A stretch of 42,868 nt of DNA from Fimivicinus intestinavium (GCA_018715765.1 DVKY01000068.1:1-42868); one strand, 5' to 3'; shown: positions 16,483 through 25,481, counted from the stretch's first letter. Numbers and translations are program-made. The notes: generated from the letters alone by a model not told the origin.

Positions 16483-16489
<7 letters not shown>
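15455..16489 (+). CDS. purM: Phosphoribosylformylglycinamidine cyclo-ligase (AIR synthetase) PurM
   Basis: This 344-residue enzyme closes the imidazole ring from FGAM using ATP. Family segments in order: GGFGGLFQPDL, SGTDGVGTKLKLAF (near 62), CANDVACAGAQPLFFLDY, GGETAEMPGFY (near 139), ASSGVHSNGFSL and HITGGGFYENIPR. ATG 15455 is chosen because AAAGGA lies about ten bases upstream and the N-terminus (MMDSYSDSYREAGV) matches the family; ATG 15458 is equally possible. The stop overlaps purN by seven bases. Confidence 0.96.
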
Positions 16490-17106
<617 letters not shown>

Positions 17107-17147
17107 ACGATCTGGAATAGAGAGAAAGAGGGAAAAGTTTTGCGCTT

Positions 17148-17170
17148 TCCGGTTCAAAAGGGAAACCGGA
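17148..17170. other. Hairpin in purN-purO gap
   Basis: TCCGGTT and AACCGGA form a seven-base-pair stem around a nine-base loop. A GGCC-rich imperfect hairpin follows (17179-17200), overlapping CCCTTTTTG. The 146-base gap to the next gene otherwise holds only the repeat arm and a ribosome-binding site. It may be a weak terminator or an RNA-processing site; the operon probably continues. Confidence 0.35.
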
Positions 17171-17252
17171 CTTTTGCCCGGCCCTTTTTGAAGAAAGGCC
17201 ATGATGAACGCGCATAAAACTTCCGCCTCACAAAGAAAGGATAGTTATAACA

Positions 17253-17957
17253 ATGCAGATGCAGGATCTCGGCGCGGTGCTGCGCGCCAATACCTACCCC
17301 GGCCGCGGCATTGTACTCGGCCGGAGCGCCGATGGGGAAAAGGCCGTCATCGCCTATTTCATCATGGGGCGCAGTGAAAACAGCCGTAACCGCGTTTTTG
17401 TGGAGGAGGATGGAGGCCTGCGGACCCAGGCGTTTGATCCTGCCAAGCTCAAGGATCCGAGCCTTGTCATTTACTGGCCGGTGCGTAAGCTCGGCGCCGC
17501 TACCATCGTGACCAACGGCGATCAAACGGATACGGTCTATGAATTCCTCTCGGCGGAGAAAACGTTTGAAGAGGCGCTGCGGATGCGCACTTTTGAGCCG
17601 GATCCTCCCATTTTGACGCCGCGTATTTCCGGCCTGGTGCAGAAGGATGGCGGCTACCGCCTCTCCATCCTCAAGAGTGCCAACGGAAACGCAGCCTCCG
17701 TGCAGCGCTTTTTCTATGAATATCCGCAGCCGGTGGCAGGCGAGGGGCATTTTATCCACACCTATCTGGGCGATGGCGACCCGGTGCCCTCCTTTGAGGG
17801 CGAGCCGGAGCTTGTGAAGGTAGAGGGCGATATCGATGCTTTCACAAGCCTTGTCTGGGAGAATCTCAACGAGGCCAATAAGGTTTCCCTCTTCGTGCGG
17901 TTTATCCGTTTAGCGGATGGCTCTGAGGAGACCCGTGTGATCAATAAAAATCAATAA
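17253..17957 (+). CDS. IMP cyclohydrolase, PurO-type
   Basis: This 234-residue protein resembles the archaeal-type PurO family (IMP_cyclohyd), which closes the second purine ring, FAICAR to IMP. The N-terminal pattern LGAVLRANTYPGRGIVLGRS is the family's signature, followed by VIAYFIMGRSENSRNRVF and later NGDQTDTV. It sits directly before a formyltransferase that lacks a cyclohydrolase domain, so the two together should do the work of PurH. AAAGG lies about 12 bases before ATG 17253; ATG 17259 is an alternative. Confidence 0.82.
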   Translation: MQMQDLGAVLRANTYPGRGIVLGRSADGEKAVIAYFIMGRSENSRNRVFVEEDGGLRTQAFDPAKLKDPSLVIYWPVRKLGAATIVTNGDQTDTVYEFLSAEKTFEEALRMRTFEPDPPILTPRISGLVQKDGGYRLSILKSANGNAASVQRFFYEYPQPVAGEGHFIHTYLGDGDPVPSFEGEPELVKVEGDIDAFTSLVWENLNEANKVSLFVRFIRLADGSEETRVINKNQ

Positions 17958-17966
17958 AACAGTGCA

Positions 17967-17991
17967 CGGGCAGGCCGCTTACGTCTGCCCG
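17967..17991 (+). other. Hairpin between purO-type gene and AICAR formyltransferase gene
   Basis: CGGGCAG and CTGCCCG form a perfect seven-base-pair stem around an 11-base loop, followed by GCGCTTTCGTTT. It resembles a leaky intrinsic terminator or an RNA-stability hairpin inside the operon. Confidence 0.4.
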
Positions 17992-18019
17992 GCGCTTTCG
18001 TTTAGAAAGGATGGTTTTC

Positions 18020-19198
18020 ATGGCAAACGAGCTGATGCTCAAATATGGCTGTAACCCCAATCAAAAGCCCTCCCGTATTTTTATGCAGGATGGAGGCGAG
18101 CTGCCGATTACAGTGCTAAATGGCAAGCCGGGCTATATCAATTTTCTCGACGCATTCAACAGCTGGCAGCTGGTCTGTGAGCTTAAGGCAGCGACGGGCC
18201 TGCCAAGCGCAGCTTCCTTCAAGCATGTCAGCCCGGCGGGCGCGGCGGTCGGCCTGCCCCTGAGCGAGACGCTGCAAAAAATTTATTTTGTGGATGATCT
18301 GGAACTGTCGCCCCTTGCAAACGCCTATGCGCGCGCGCGCGGTGCGGATAGGATGTCCTCCTACGGCGACTGGATCGCTTTGTCTGAACCATGCGATGTG
18401 CCCACCGCCAGGCTGATTGCCCGCGAGGTGTCCGATGGAATCATCGCGCCCGGCTATGAGCCGGAGGCGCTCGAAATTCTGAAGGGCAAGCGCAAGGGCG
18501 GCTATAACATTGTGCAGATTGATCCCTCCTACCGCCCTGCGCCGGTAGAGCACAAGGATGTGTTTGGCGTCACCTTCGAGCAGGGGCGCAACGAGCTTAA
18601 AATTGATGAAGCGCTGCTTGAAAATGTTGTCACGGAGAATAAAATGCTCCCCGATGCTGCAAAGCGCGATCTGATTATCTCTTTGATTACTCTGAAATAC
18701 ACGCAGTCAAATTCCGTGTGCTATGTAAAGGATGGCCAGGCTATCGGCGTGGGCGCGGGCCAGCAATCCCGTGTGCATTGCACGCGCCTTGCGGGCAATA
18801 AGGCGGATAACTGGTATCTGCGCCAGCATCCGAAGGTGCTCGCGCTGCCCTTTGTGGAGAATATCCGCCGTCCGGATCGCGATAACACCATCGATGTCTA
18901 TATCTCCGACGATTATATGGATGTGCTGGCGGACGGCGTGTGGGAGCAATTTTTTACCGTGAAGCCGGAGCCGCTCACCCGCGAGGAGCGGCAGGAATGG
19001 TTGAAAACGCTTGAGGGCGTCTCTCTCGGCTCAGATGCATTTTTCCCGTTCGGTGATAATATCGAGCGTGCGCACCGCAGCGGCGTGCAGTATATCGCCC
19101 AGCCGGGCGGTTCCATCCGGGATGACAATGTGATCGATACCTGCAACCGTTTCCAAATGGCGATGGCGTTTACGGGGATTCGTCTGTTCCATCATTAA
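18020..19198 (+). CDS. AICAR formyltransferase, stand-alone (no IMP cyclohydrolase domain)
   Basis: This 392-residue protein corresponds to the formyltransferase part of PurH only. ASFKHVSPAGAAVG near 65 holds the conserved Lys-His pair. SPLANAYARARGADRMSSYGD, TQSNSVCYVKDGQAIGVGAG, QQSRVHCTRLAGNKA and GVQYIAQPGGSIRDD are AICARFT segments. The N-terminal MGS-like cyclohydrolase domain of bifunctional PurH is missing, and a PurO-type cyclohydrolase lies directly upstream. ATG 18020 is preferred over 18011 because GAAAGGA then has normal spacing. Catalyses AICAR plus 10-formyl-THF to FAICAR. Confidence 0.9.
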   Translation: MANELMLKYGCNPNQKPSRIFMQDGGELPITVLNGKPGYINFLDAFNSWQLVCELKAATGLPSAASFKHVSPAGAAVGLPLSETLQKIYFVDDLELSPLANAYARARGADRMSSYGDWIALSEPCDVPTARLIAREVSDGIIAPGYEPEALEILKGKRKGGYNIVQIDPSYRPAPVEHKDVFGVTFEQGRNELKIDEALLENVVTENKMLPDAAKRDLIISLITLKYTQSNSVCYVKDGQAIGVGAGQQSRVHCTRLAGNKADNWYLRQHPKVLALPFVENIRRPDRDNTIDVYISDDYMDVLADGVWEQFFTVKPEPLTREERQEWLKTLEGVSLGSDAFFPFGDNIERAHRSGVQYIAQPGGSIRDDNVIDTCNRFQMAMAFTGIRLFHH

Positions 19199-19236
19199 GG
19201 ATCCACAGGTTGTGGGCTCCGGCAGGAGGAACGCAA

Positions 19237-19848
19237 ATGCTGCTTATGACCTCTAACGGGATAACTTCATGGCGGTTGCGTAAAGCGGTAAGGCGGGTGC
19301 TTCCCGCCGGCGCAGAGCGGGCGGCGTTGGTGACCACCGCTTCCGTCGGTTTCAAAGAGAAAGATTATCATGTGCCCCGGCTCCGCAGTGAGCTGGAGGG
19401 GCTGGGCCTTATCGTTGATGCTTTTGATTTTGACAAACAGCCGGCCAGCCGGCTGTTTGCCTATCAGGTGATTGAATGCATCGGAGGGAACCCGTTTTAT
19501 CTGGTGCGCAGGATGCGGGAGGCGCATTGCGAGCCGTATTTGCAGGAGTTGAAATCGAGCGGGTTGTTCATCGGCGTGAGCGCGGGAAGCTTGGCCATGC
19601 AGGAATCAATGGAGCTGGTGGATCACTTCAGCCCGGAGCTACGGATGCAGGCCGGCGGAGAGGATTCCACAGGTATGGGGATCACCGGGGTAGAGATATT
19701 GCCGCACTATCGCAAATATCTGCCGCGTTTTGAACGCTTTGAGGAGAGAACGGAGGCCTATGAGCAAAAATGCGGTCGCCGCGTGATCCGGCTCGACGAT
19801 GGACACGGCGTTTTTGTGGACGAAACAGAGCATTTTGAAATCCTATAG
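19237..19848 (+). CDS. Peptidase S51-family protein (dipeptidase E / cyanophycinase-like)
   Basis: This 203-residue protein has the S51 layout. A strand and Thr-rich loop open it (MLLMTSNGI); GGNPFYLV lies near 93, GVSAGSLAM holds the likely nucleophile Ser115 in a GxSAGS elbow, and GITGVEILPHY follows. The family includes aspartyl dipeptidase PepE, which cuts Asp-X dipeptides. AGGAGG is nine bases upstream of ATG 19237. It is embedded between the AICAR formyltransferase and purD, 15 bases before purD, so it is co-expressed with purine synthesis. Substrate unknown; supplying aspartate for purines is a guess. Confidence 0.75.
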   Translation: MLLMTSNGITSWRLRKAVRRVLPAGAERAALVTTASVGFKEKDYHVPRLRSELEGLGLIVDAFDFDKQPASRLFAYQVIECIGGNPFYLVRRMREAHCEPYLQELKSSGLFIGVSAGSLAMQESMELVDHFSPELRMQAGGEDSTGMGITGVEILPHYRKYLPRFERFEERTEAYEQKCGRRVIRLDDGHGVFVDETEHFEIL

Positions 19849-19863
19849 GACGGAGGAGACAGG

Positions 19864-21126
19864 ATGAAACTACTGATGATTGGCGGCGGCGGGCGCGAGC
19901 ATGCCCTGATCCGCAAGCTCAAGGAAAGCCCGCGGGTGGAAAAGGTTTATTGCGCGCCGGGCAACGGCGGCATTTCGCGCGATGCGGAGTGCGTTGCTGT
20001 TTCTGCGATGGATGTGGAAGGCGTTGTCGCCTTCAGCAAGGCGCAGCAGATCGATCTTATTTTTGTCGCGCCGGACGATCCGCTTGCCGCAGGCATGGTG
20101 GATGCGCTGGAGGCGGCAGGTATCCGCGCATTCGGCCCCTCCCGGGCGGCGGCGGAGATTGAGAGCAGTAAGGTCTTTTCAAAAAACCTGATGAAGAAAT
20201 ACGGCATCCCCACGGCGCGGTATGAGGTATTTGACGCGCCGGAAAAGGCGCTTGCCTATATTCTGGAGCAAAACGCCTGGCCTGCTGTCATCAAGGCGGA
20301 TGGCCTTGCGCTTGGCAAGGGCGTCGTCATCGCCCAGAACGAAGCGGAGGCCGGAGAAGCCCTGCGCTCCATGATGGAGGATAAAATTTTTGGAGAATCC
20401 GGCAACCGCGTTGTGGTGGAGGAATTCCTCACCGGCCCGGAGGTATCCGTGCTGGCATTTACAGACGGCGAAACGGTGAAGCCCATGGTATCCTCCATGG
20501 ATCATAAACGCGCCTATGACGGCGACCGGGGCCCTAACACAGGCGGGATGGGCACCATCAGCCCAAACCCCTATTATACGCCGGAAGTTGCCGCGCGCTG
20601 CATGGAGGAGATCTTTTTACCCACTATCCGCGCCATGCGGCAGGAGGGGCGGCCCTTCCGGGGCTGCCTGTATTTCGGCTTGATGCTCACCCCCGACGGT
20701 CCAAAGGTGATCGAATACAATTCCCGCTTTGGCGACCCGGAGACGCAGGTCGTCCTGCCCCGGCTGAAAACACCCCTCATCGATATCGTGGAGGCGGTTG
20801 TGGATGGCACGCTTGCACAGCAGGAGATTGAGTGGTCAGAAAACGCCTGCGCCTGTGTTGTGATGGCCTCCGGCGGTTACCCGAAATCGTATCCGAAGGG
20901 GTTGGAGATCACTGGCCTGGATGAAGATGGTCAGTTGCAGGGTGTAACGGTATATCATGCGGGCACCTCGTACCGCGACGGCAGGTTTTACACGGCGGGC
21001 GGCCGTGTGCTGGGCGTCACAGCGTGCGGAGATACGTTGGAGGAGGCTCTGGGCAGGGCGTATGAGGGTGTGCACAGCATTCATTTTGAGGGCGCGCATT
21101 ATCGTACGGATATCGGACATAAATAA
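19864..21126 (+). CDS. purD: Phosphoribosylamine-glycine ligase PurD
   Basis: This 420-residue ATP-grasp enzyme makes GAR from phosphoribosylamine, glycine and ATP. MKLLMIGGGGREHALI is the N-terminal signature. VIKADGLALGKGVVIA forms the ATP-binding lobe, GDRGPNTGGMGTISP (near 220) is a purD hallmark, and GDPETQVVLPRL provides metal ligands. Full length. GGAGG is just upstream. Last recognised purine gene; purC, purL/Q and purB are not in the window. Confidence 0.96.
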   Translation: MKLLMIGGGGREHALIRKLKESPRVEKVYCAPGNGGISRDAECVAVSAMDVEGVVAFSKAQQIDLIFVAPDDPLAAGMVDALEAAGIRAFGPSRAAAEIESSKVFSKNLMKKYGIPTARYEVFDAPEKALAYILEQNAWPAVIKADGLALGKGVVIAQNEAEAGEALRSMMEDKIFGESGNRVVVEEFLTGPEVSVLAFTDGETVKPMVSSMDHKRAYDGDRGPNTGGMGTISPNPYYTPEVAARCMEEIFLPTIRAMRQEGRPFRGCLYFGLMLTPDGPKVIEYNSRFGDPETQVVLPRLKTPLIDIVEAVVDGTLAQQEIEWSENACACVVMASGGYPKSYPKGLEITGLDEDGQLQGVTVYHAGTSYRDGRFYTAGGRVLGVTACGDTLEEALGRAYEGVHSIHFEGAHYRTDIGHK

Positions 21127-21156
21127 TTCATAAATTGTTTACAGAAAGCAACTGCA

Positions 21157-21185
21157 TTTTCAGCGCTTTTTCGGTAAGCTGAAAA
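21157..21185 (+). other. Inverted repeat after purD
   Basis: TTTTCAGC and GCTGAAAA form a perfect eight-base-pair stem around a 13-base loop. There is no T-run after it, so it may be an inefficient end of the purine transcript or an operator. A second small palindrome, GTGATG...CATCAC (21200-21220), follows before the adaptor gene. Confidence 0.4.
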
Positions 21186-21254
21186 GTAGTGTTCTGCGGA
21201 GTGATGCGGCGGTGACATCACAGCGTCCGGCTGCTTGCGCAGAGGGTTCAGTAT

Positions 21255-22886
21255 TTGAAAGCGGTGAGAGAGTTGGAAAAATTCAAGGCACTTTCCAAGG
21301 GGAAGAAGACGGCTGTAATTGTGGGTGCGATTGCCGTTGTGCTGGCGATTGCGCTGGTGATCTACTTCCTCGTCCGGCCGGAACCGGGTACGCCTGTAAC
21401 GCTTGTCAGCGTGCAGCAGGGCGATATTCAGCAGGAGCTGATCGCCTCGGGGACGGTTGAATCCGACAACCAGACAAATTTCTCTTTGCTGGAGGGCACA
21501 AAGGTGCTCACGGTGAATGTTAAAGTGGGCGACCATGTGAAAAAAGGGGATGTGCTGGCCACCTTTGACGCATCCTCCCTTTCCGGCAAGCTCAGCGAGC
21601 GGCGCGCTGCATATAATGAAGCGCTGCAAACCTATAACAATTCCCTGACGGCGGCGAGCGAGGCCAAAGCAAAGCTGCCGCAGGTCAACGCAGATATTGC
21701 AGAGCTGGAGAAAAAGATAGAAGCGCTCACACAGCAGGCGCAGGCTGCCCAAACAACCACGCAGGCTGCCGCCTCAGAACAGACGCAGGCCGCAACCGAG
21801 GCTACAACCACACCGAACACGCTGCAGGGCCAGATTCAGGCCATCATTGATAAGCTGCTTGGGGCCAACGGTACGGTTTCGCAGATACAAAAGCTGATGG
21901 AGCAGCTCACCCAAATGGCGGAGAATGGGTTTGATTTATCCTCTATGGCGAGTTCCGCCTCGACAGAGCTGATTCAGGCGCAGATGGATTTGGCACAGCT
22001 GAAAATCCAGAAGACTACGCTGGAGGCGCAGCAGAACGGCACGCTGTCCCGAACCTATAAGCTGGTGGTGGACGCCAGCAAAAAATCGCTCGATGAGATG
22101 GAGGCTATGGTAGAAAGCCTGCGAAACGGCTGGGTAGCAGAGGATGACGGCGTTGTGACGGCGGTCAATATTACCGCAGGAGAAACGTATCAGGGCGGAG
22201 GAGCATCTGCTGCCACCAGCTCGTTTGATATTTCATCCATTTTACAGGCTGTTTCCGGCGGCACAGATCTGGATAGCCTGATGAATACGCTCACATCCCT
22301 TGGCACTGGTGCGAACGTGGGGATGACGGTGGAGAATTATGGGCAGTTTTACGCTTCCTTTTCACTGGATAAATATGATGTACTCAAGGTGAAAACCGGT
22401 ATGCCGGCTGTGATTACCACGGCCAGCGGAGATCTTGACGGAGAGGTTTCCTTTATCAGCCCGGTGGCGTCCTCGGGCGGCGGGCTGGATCTGAGCAATC
22501 TGGCCGGGAGCCTCACCGGTGCGGGGAGCTCCAGCAGCATTCCGGCGAAGGTGAAAATCAATAACCCGGATGCAAGCGTAATCATCGGCGTTGATGTGGA
22601 TATTGCCATCCAGACGGATGAGGCGGTCGGCGCAACACTGATCCCGCTGGAATCCCTCTTAGTGGAGGAAGGCAAAAAGTATGTTTTCATCTATAACGAA
22701 GAGGAAGGCACCGTAGCGAAAACCGAGGTAGAAACCGGTCTTGTCTCCGACACGATGTATCAGATTCTCTCCGGCGTTTCTGTAGGGGATCATATTGTGA
22801 GAACCCCCTCCAAAACTTTGGCGGATGGCGCGCGTGTGACAGTCCAAGAAGAGGGTGAAAGCGTCGTCTCCTCTGAAACCAACTGA
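21255..22886 (+). CDS. MacA-like membrane-fusion/adaptor protein of an ABC exporter
   Basis: This 543-residue protein has one N-terminal membrane anchor (residues 17-37). Next comes a lipoyl/barrel-sandwich segment (ASGTVESDNQTNFSLLEG...VKVGDHVKKGDVLATFD), then a long helical, Gln/Thr/Ala-rich region (about 105-290) and a C-terminal barrel domain. HlyD/MacA-type adaptors link an exporter to the cell envelope. Start is TTG 21255 with AGAGGG eight bases upstream; no nearby ATG fits. The low-complexity stretch at about 155-195 (TTTQAAASEQTQAATEATTT) is unusual. The MacB-like permease follows 17 bases downstream, but no ATPase gene is present. Confidence 0.8.
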   Translation: MKAVRELEKFKALSKGKKTAVIVGAIAVVLAIALVIYFLVRPEPGTPVTLVSVQQGDIQQELIASGTVESDNQTNFSLLEGTKVLTVNVKVGDHVKKGDVLATFDASSLSGKLSERRAAYNEALQTYNNSLTAASEAKAKLPQVNADIAELEKKIEALTQQAQAAQTTTQAAASEQTQAATEATTTPNTLQGQIQAIIDKLLGANGTVSQIQKLMEQLTQMAENGFDLSSMASSASTELIQAQMDLAQLKIQKTTLEAQQNGTLSRTYKLVVDASKKSLDEMEAMVESLRNGWVAEDDGVVTAVNITAGETYQGGGASAATSSFDISSILQAVSGGTDLDSLMNTLTSLGTGANVGMTVENYGQFYASFSLDKYDVLKVKTGMPAVITTASGDLDGEVSFISPVASSGGGLDLSNLAGSLTGAGSSSSIPAKVKINNPDASVIIGVDVDIAIQTDEAVGATLIPLESLLVEEGKKYVFIYNEEEGTVAKTEVETGLVSDTMYQILSGVSVGDHIVRTPSKTLADGARVTVQEEGESVVSSETN

Positions 22887-22903
22887 TGCGGAGGCGGTAA
22901 AGT

Positions 22904-24148
22904 TTGAATATCAAGGAAAATATCCGCATCGCGATTTTCAGCATTCGTACCAATCTGCTGCGCTCCCTGCTGACCATGCTCGGCATCATCATCGGCGTTG
23001 CTTCCGTGATTGCGATTATCACGGTGGGCAACGGCGGCCGCGACTATATCGTGGGTATGATTCAGGATATGGGCCAGAGCGCAATTTCCATTCAGGTGAA
23101 TCAAAAGGGCACCTCCACGAGCGATTATATCACAGATGATGATTTGGAAGCGCTCAAAGGGCAGGACAGTATTGATTATGTTTCGCCTTTCCTGCTCGGC
23201 ATGGGAACCTTTGAGGCGAACAATGAGAGCGGGATGTGCTTCCCTGTGGGTTGTGCTCCGGATATGGAGCAGATTTCAAAGCTCTCCGCAAGCTATGGCC
23301 GGATGTTTACGCAGGAAGAATATGAGGCCGGGCGCAATGTATGTATTATCGACGGCATGAATGCACAGGCCCTTTTCGGCTATGAAAACGTGGTGGGGGA
23401 ATATATTAATGTGACGGTCAGCGATAAGACCGTGCGTTTGCGTATTATTGGCGTGATGGATGTTTCCGCCCTGATGGGCGGGATGGATAACGAGGCCCTG
23501 ATGGAGCAGATGCAGCAAATGAGCAATACGATGGGCAACATGTGCTATGTGATTGCGCCTGCCCCGGTGGTATCCTCTCTCATGGGGTCGAGCGGGCGGT
23601 ACAATATGGTGTATATCTCCGCAAAGGATGAATCTCAGCTGGATGCCGCAGGCAATACGGCACAAAACATCCTTCAAGCCCGGCATAATAACTTTGACCG
23701 GGAGGCCTACACCATCACCAATATGGCTACCTATATTGAACTGCTTGATAAGGTCATCAGCGTGTTCACCACATTTATTGCCGCAGTCAGCGCGATTTCG
23801 CTCGTGGTCGGCGGCATCGGCGTGATGAACATCATGTATGTCTCCGTCAGCGAGCGGACGCGAGAAATCGGCATCCGCAAGGCGCTGGGCGCGCGGACGA
23901 GGACGATTTTGTTCCAATTTTTAACGGAGTCAGTGATCCTTTGCCTGATCGGCGGCGTGATCGGCATGATCCTCGGCATCTCAGGCGCAGCGCTTGTGGC
24001 TTATATCATGGATATCCCCATGGCGGTGAAATTCAGCACTGTCTTGATTTCGGTCGGTTTTTCCAGTGCGATCGGTATTTTCTTCGGTATATACCCGGCG
24101 CGTAAAGCGGCAAAAATGCCGCCAATCGAGGCGTTGCGGCGGGAGTGA
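22904..24148 (+). CDS. MacB-like ABC transporter permease (FtsX fold)
   Basis: This 414-residue protein has an N-terminal transmembrane helix (about 18-42), a large extracytoplasmic MacB_PCD domain (about 45-270) and three C-terminal helices of the FtsX domain. Family marks are LLTMLGIIIGVASVIAI, GGIGVMNIMYVSVSERTREIGIRKALGA and the terminal YPARKAAKMPPIEALR. Start is TTG 22904 with GGAGGCGG upstream. MacB-type exporters need an ATPase; here it is neither fused nor adjacent, so it must be encoded elsewhere or the pair is incomplete. A terminator follows. Confidence 0.88.
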   Translation: MNIKENIRIAIFSIRTNLLRSLLTMLGIIIGVASVIAIITVGNGGRDYIVGMIQDMGQSAISIQVNQKGTSTSDYITDDDLEALKGQDSIDYVSPFLLGMGTFEANNESGMCFPVGCAPDMEQISKLSASYGRMFTQEEYEAGRNVCIIDGMNAQALFGYENVVGEYINVTVSDKTVRLRIIGVMDVSALMGGMDNEALMEQMQQMSNTMGNMCYVIAPAPVVSSLMGSSGRYNMVYISAKDESQLDAAGNTAQNILQARHNNFDREAYTITNMATYIELLDKVISVFTTFIAAVSAISLVVGGIGVMNIMYVSVSERTREIGIRKALGARTRTILFQFLTESVILCLIGGVIGMILGISGAALVAYIMDIPMAVKFSTVLISVGFSSAIGIFFGIYPARKAAKMPPIEALRRE

Positions 24149-24195
24149 TCCAAGGCGTATTTTGCTCGTGCAAATGGAATCAATGCCCTTTCCAT

Positions 24196-24237
24196 GGCGT
24201 TCTTCTCAGCTGTTTGGCTTGAGAAGAGCGCCTTTTT
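24196..24237 (+). terminator. Intrinsic terminator after the MacAB-like pair
   Basis: A 13-base-pair stem (24196-24208 with 24220-24232, one G-U pair) surrounds an 11-base loop and is followed by TTTTT. Strong and well placed after the permease stop codon. Confidence 0.9.
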
Positions 24238-24324
24238 GCGGTTCGGATGCTTTCCTGACGGACGGCGGTTTTCAGCAATAAATTTTGGCTGGAGATAATA
24301 TGGAATAAACGCCAGATAATTAAT

Positions 24325-24345
24325 TTTGTGAAATGTTTTCACAAA
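24325..24345. promoter_or_regulatory. 21-bp palindrome, candidate operator
   Basis: TTTGTGAAA and TTTCACAAA flank a TGT centre, a perfect nine-base inverted repeat. It lies about 80 bases before the secreted-protein start, in an AT-rich region where a promoter is expected (TTGATT at 24354, TATGAT at 24371, but spacing is poor). It resembles Rex (TTGTGAA-N4-TTCACAA) and CRP-type sites, but the spacing is one base too long for both. Confidence 0.45.
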
Positions 24346-24425
24346 TTATCCTATTGATTCGAAACTTTTATATGATAAAGGAAAGCCATTCACAATTTTA
24401 AAATTTGACTTTAGGAGGGCTTTCT

Positions 24426-25481
24426 GTGCAAAAATGTTTATGTGGACTCTGTGTGTGCGCGCTGTGCTTTGCCGTATTGTTTTCCGTTCCAGCCCGTGCG
24501 GAAGGGGTTTCTATTGACGGCTATATTCAGCCGGCAGAGTGGGAGGGCGCTCTATTTACCACACTTTTTACCAGCGGGGAGGAGAGCGGGTGCCGCGTTT
24601 CTTACGCGGATATGCGCGCCATGGTGGATACGCCGTCTCACTGTGTTTATTTTGCCTTGCAAGTGATTGATGAATCGTTTGCCGGTGCGGCAGGCCAGTC
24701 CCGCGCCCATATCAAGCTGGGAAATACAGAGCTTGCCATTTCCCCTGATGGGGAGTATCAGCTTACAGGGAACGGCTATACTGTGCAGGCGGCCGGATTT
24801 TATCAGGCGGGAGGTTATAACCGGGATTATGTGCTGGAGGCGTGTATGACGCGGTCGGGCGCGCTGCCTGACGGCCGGCTCCCGGTATTGATCTGGTTTA
24901 CCGATGGCGAAGGGCGGCAAAGCCGTCGTTATGAGCTTACACTGGATACCGGTGCACCAGGCGCCTCTTCCACGACTGCGCCAGAGGCAAGCACAGAAGC
25001 TTCTACGGCAGCGCCGCCCTCCTCTATGGAGCCCGCCCATACATCCAATCAGACACATCCGGTAGCCAGTACCGGACGCCGGCCTGGGGAGGGCGCCGCC
25101 GCCACCGGTTCCACCACCCGGAAGCCGGCCGGCAGCGGGCAGGTGACGGCGGCAGATCATATGACTACGGTCCGGCCTCAGGGGGACAGCCCGCATGCAA
25201 GCGAAGCTTTAGGAGGGAAGGTTTCGGCCCCTGGCGTGGCCCAGCCGTCACAGGGGGCATATGAGCCGGTAGAAGAAACAGCGCAGGCAGCAGGAGAACC
25301 GCTTGCAGCGCCTATGGAAACAGTACCGATCCCGGCGACCGGGGAGACAGGAGCGGGCCAGTGGTCTGCAAAACGGATTGCCGCCTGCGTAGCTGCCGGC
25401 TCCTGCATTTTAGCAGCCGCTTTGCTCCTGGTTTTTCAGACGAGAAAGAGAGAAAAGGCAGATGCCCCCTCCAAATCCTGA
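24426..25481 (+). CDS. Secreted surface protein with Thr/Pro/Ser-rich stalk and C-terminal anchor
   Basis: This 351-residue protein starts with GTG seven bases after AGGAGG. A signal peptide ends near PARAEG (about 25). A globular domain follows (about 25-170) beginning VSIDGYIQPAEWEGAL, reminiscent of CBM9-like or DOMON-like modules found in sugar-binding proteins; that resemblance is tentative. Residues 175-300 are rich in Thr, Ser, Ala and Pro (stalk). The end has IPATGETGAG, a hydrophobic helix and FQTRKREK. This looks like a relaxed LPxTG sortase signal or a simple membrane anchor. Not recognised beyond that. Confidence 0.7.
   Translation: MQKCLCGLCVCALCFAVLFSVPARAEGVSIDGYIQPAEWEGALFTTLFTSGEESGCRVSYADMRAMVDTPSHCVYFALQVIDESFAGAAGQSRAHIKLGNTELAISPDGEYQLTGNGYTVQAAGFYQAGGYNRDYVLEACMTRSGALPDGRLPVLIWFTDGEGRQSRRYELTLDTGAPGASSTTAPEASTEASTAAPPSSMEPAHTSNQTHPVASTGRRPGEGAAATGSTTRKPAGSGQVTAADHMTTVRPQGDSPHASEALGGKVSAPGVAQPSQGAYEPVEETAQAAGEPLAAPMETVPIPATGETGAGQWSAKRIAACVAAGSCILAAALLLVFQTRKREKADAPSKS

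Noticed and set aside
24001..24345. Minus-strand frame across the permease end and intergenic region
   Set aside because: It runs through a terminator and the permease gene with no ribosome-binding site.
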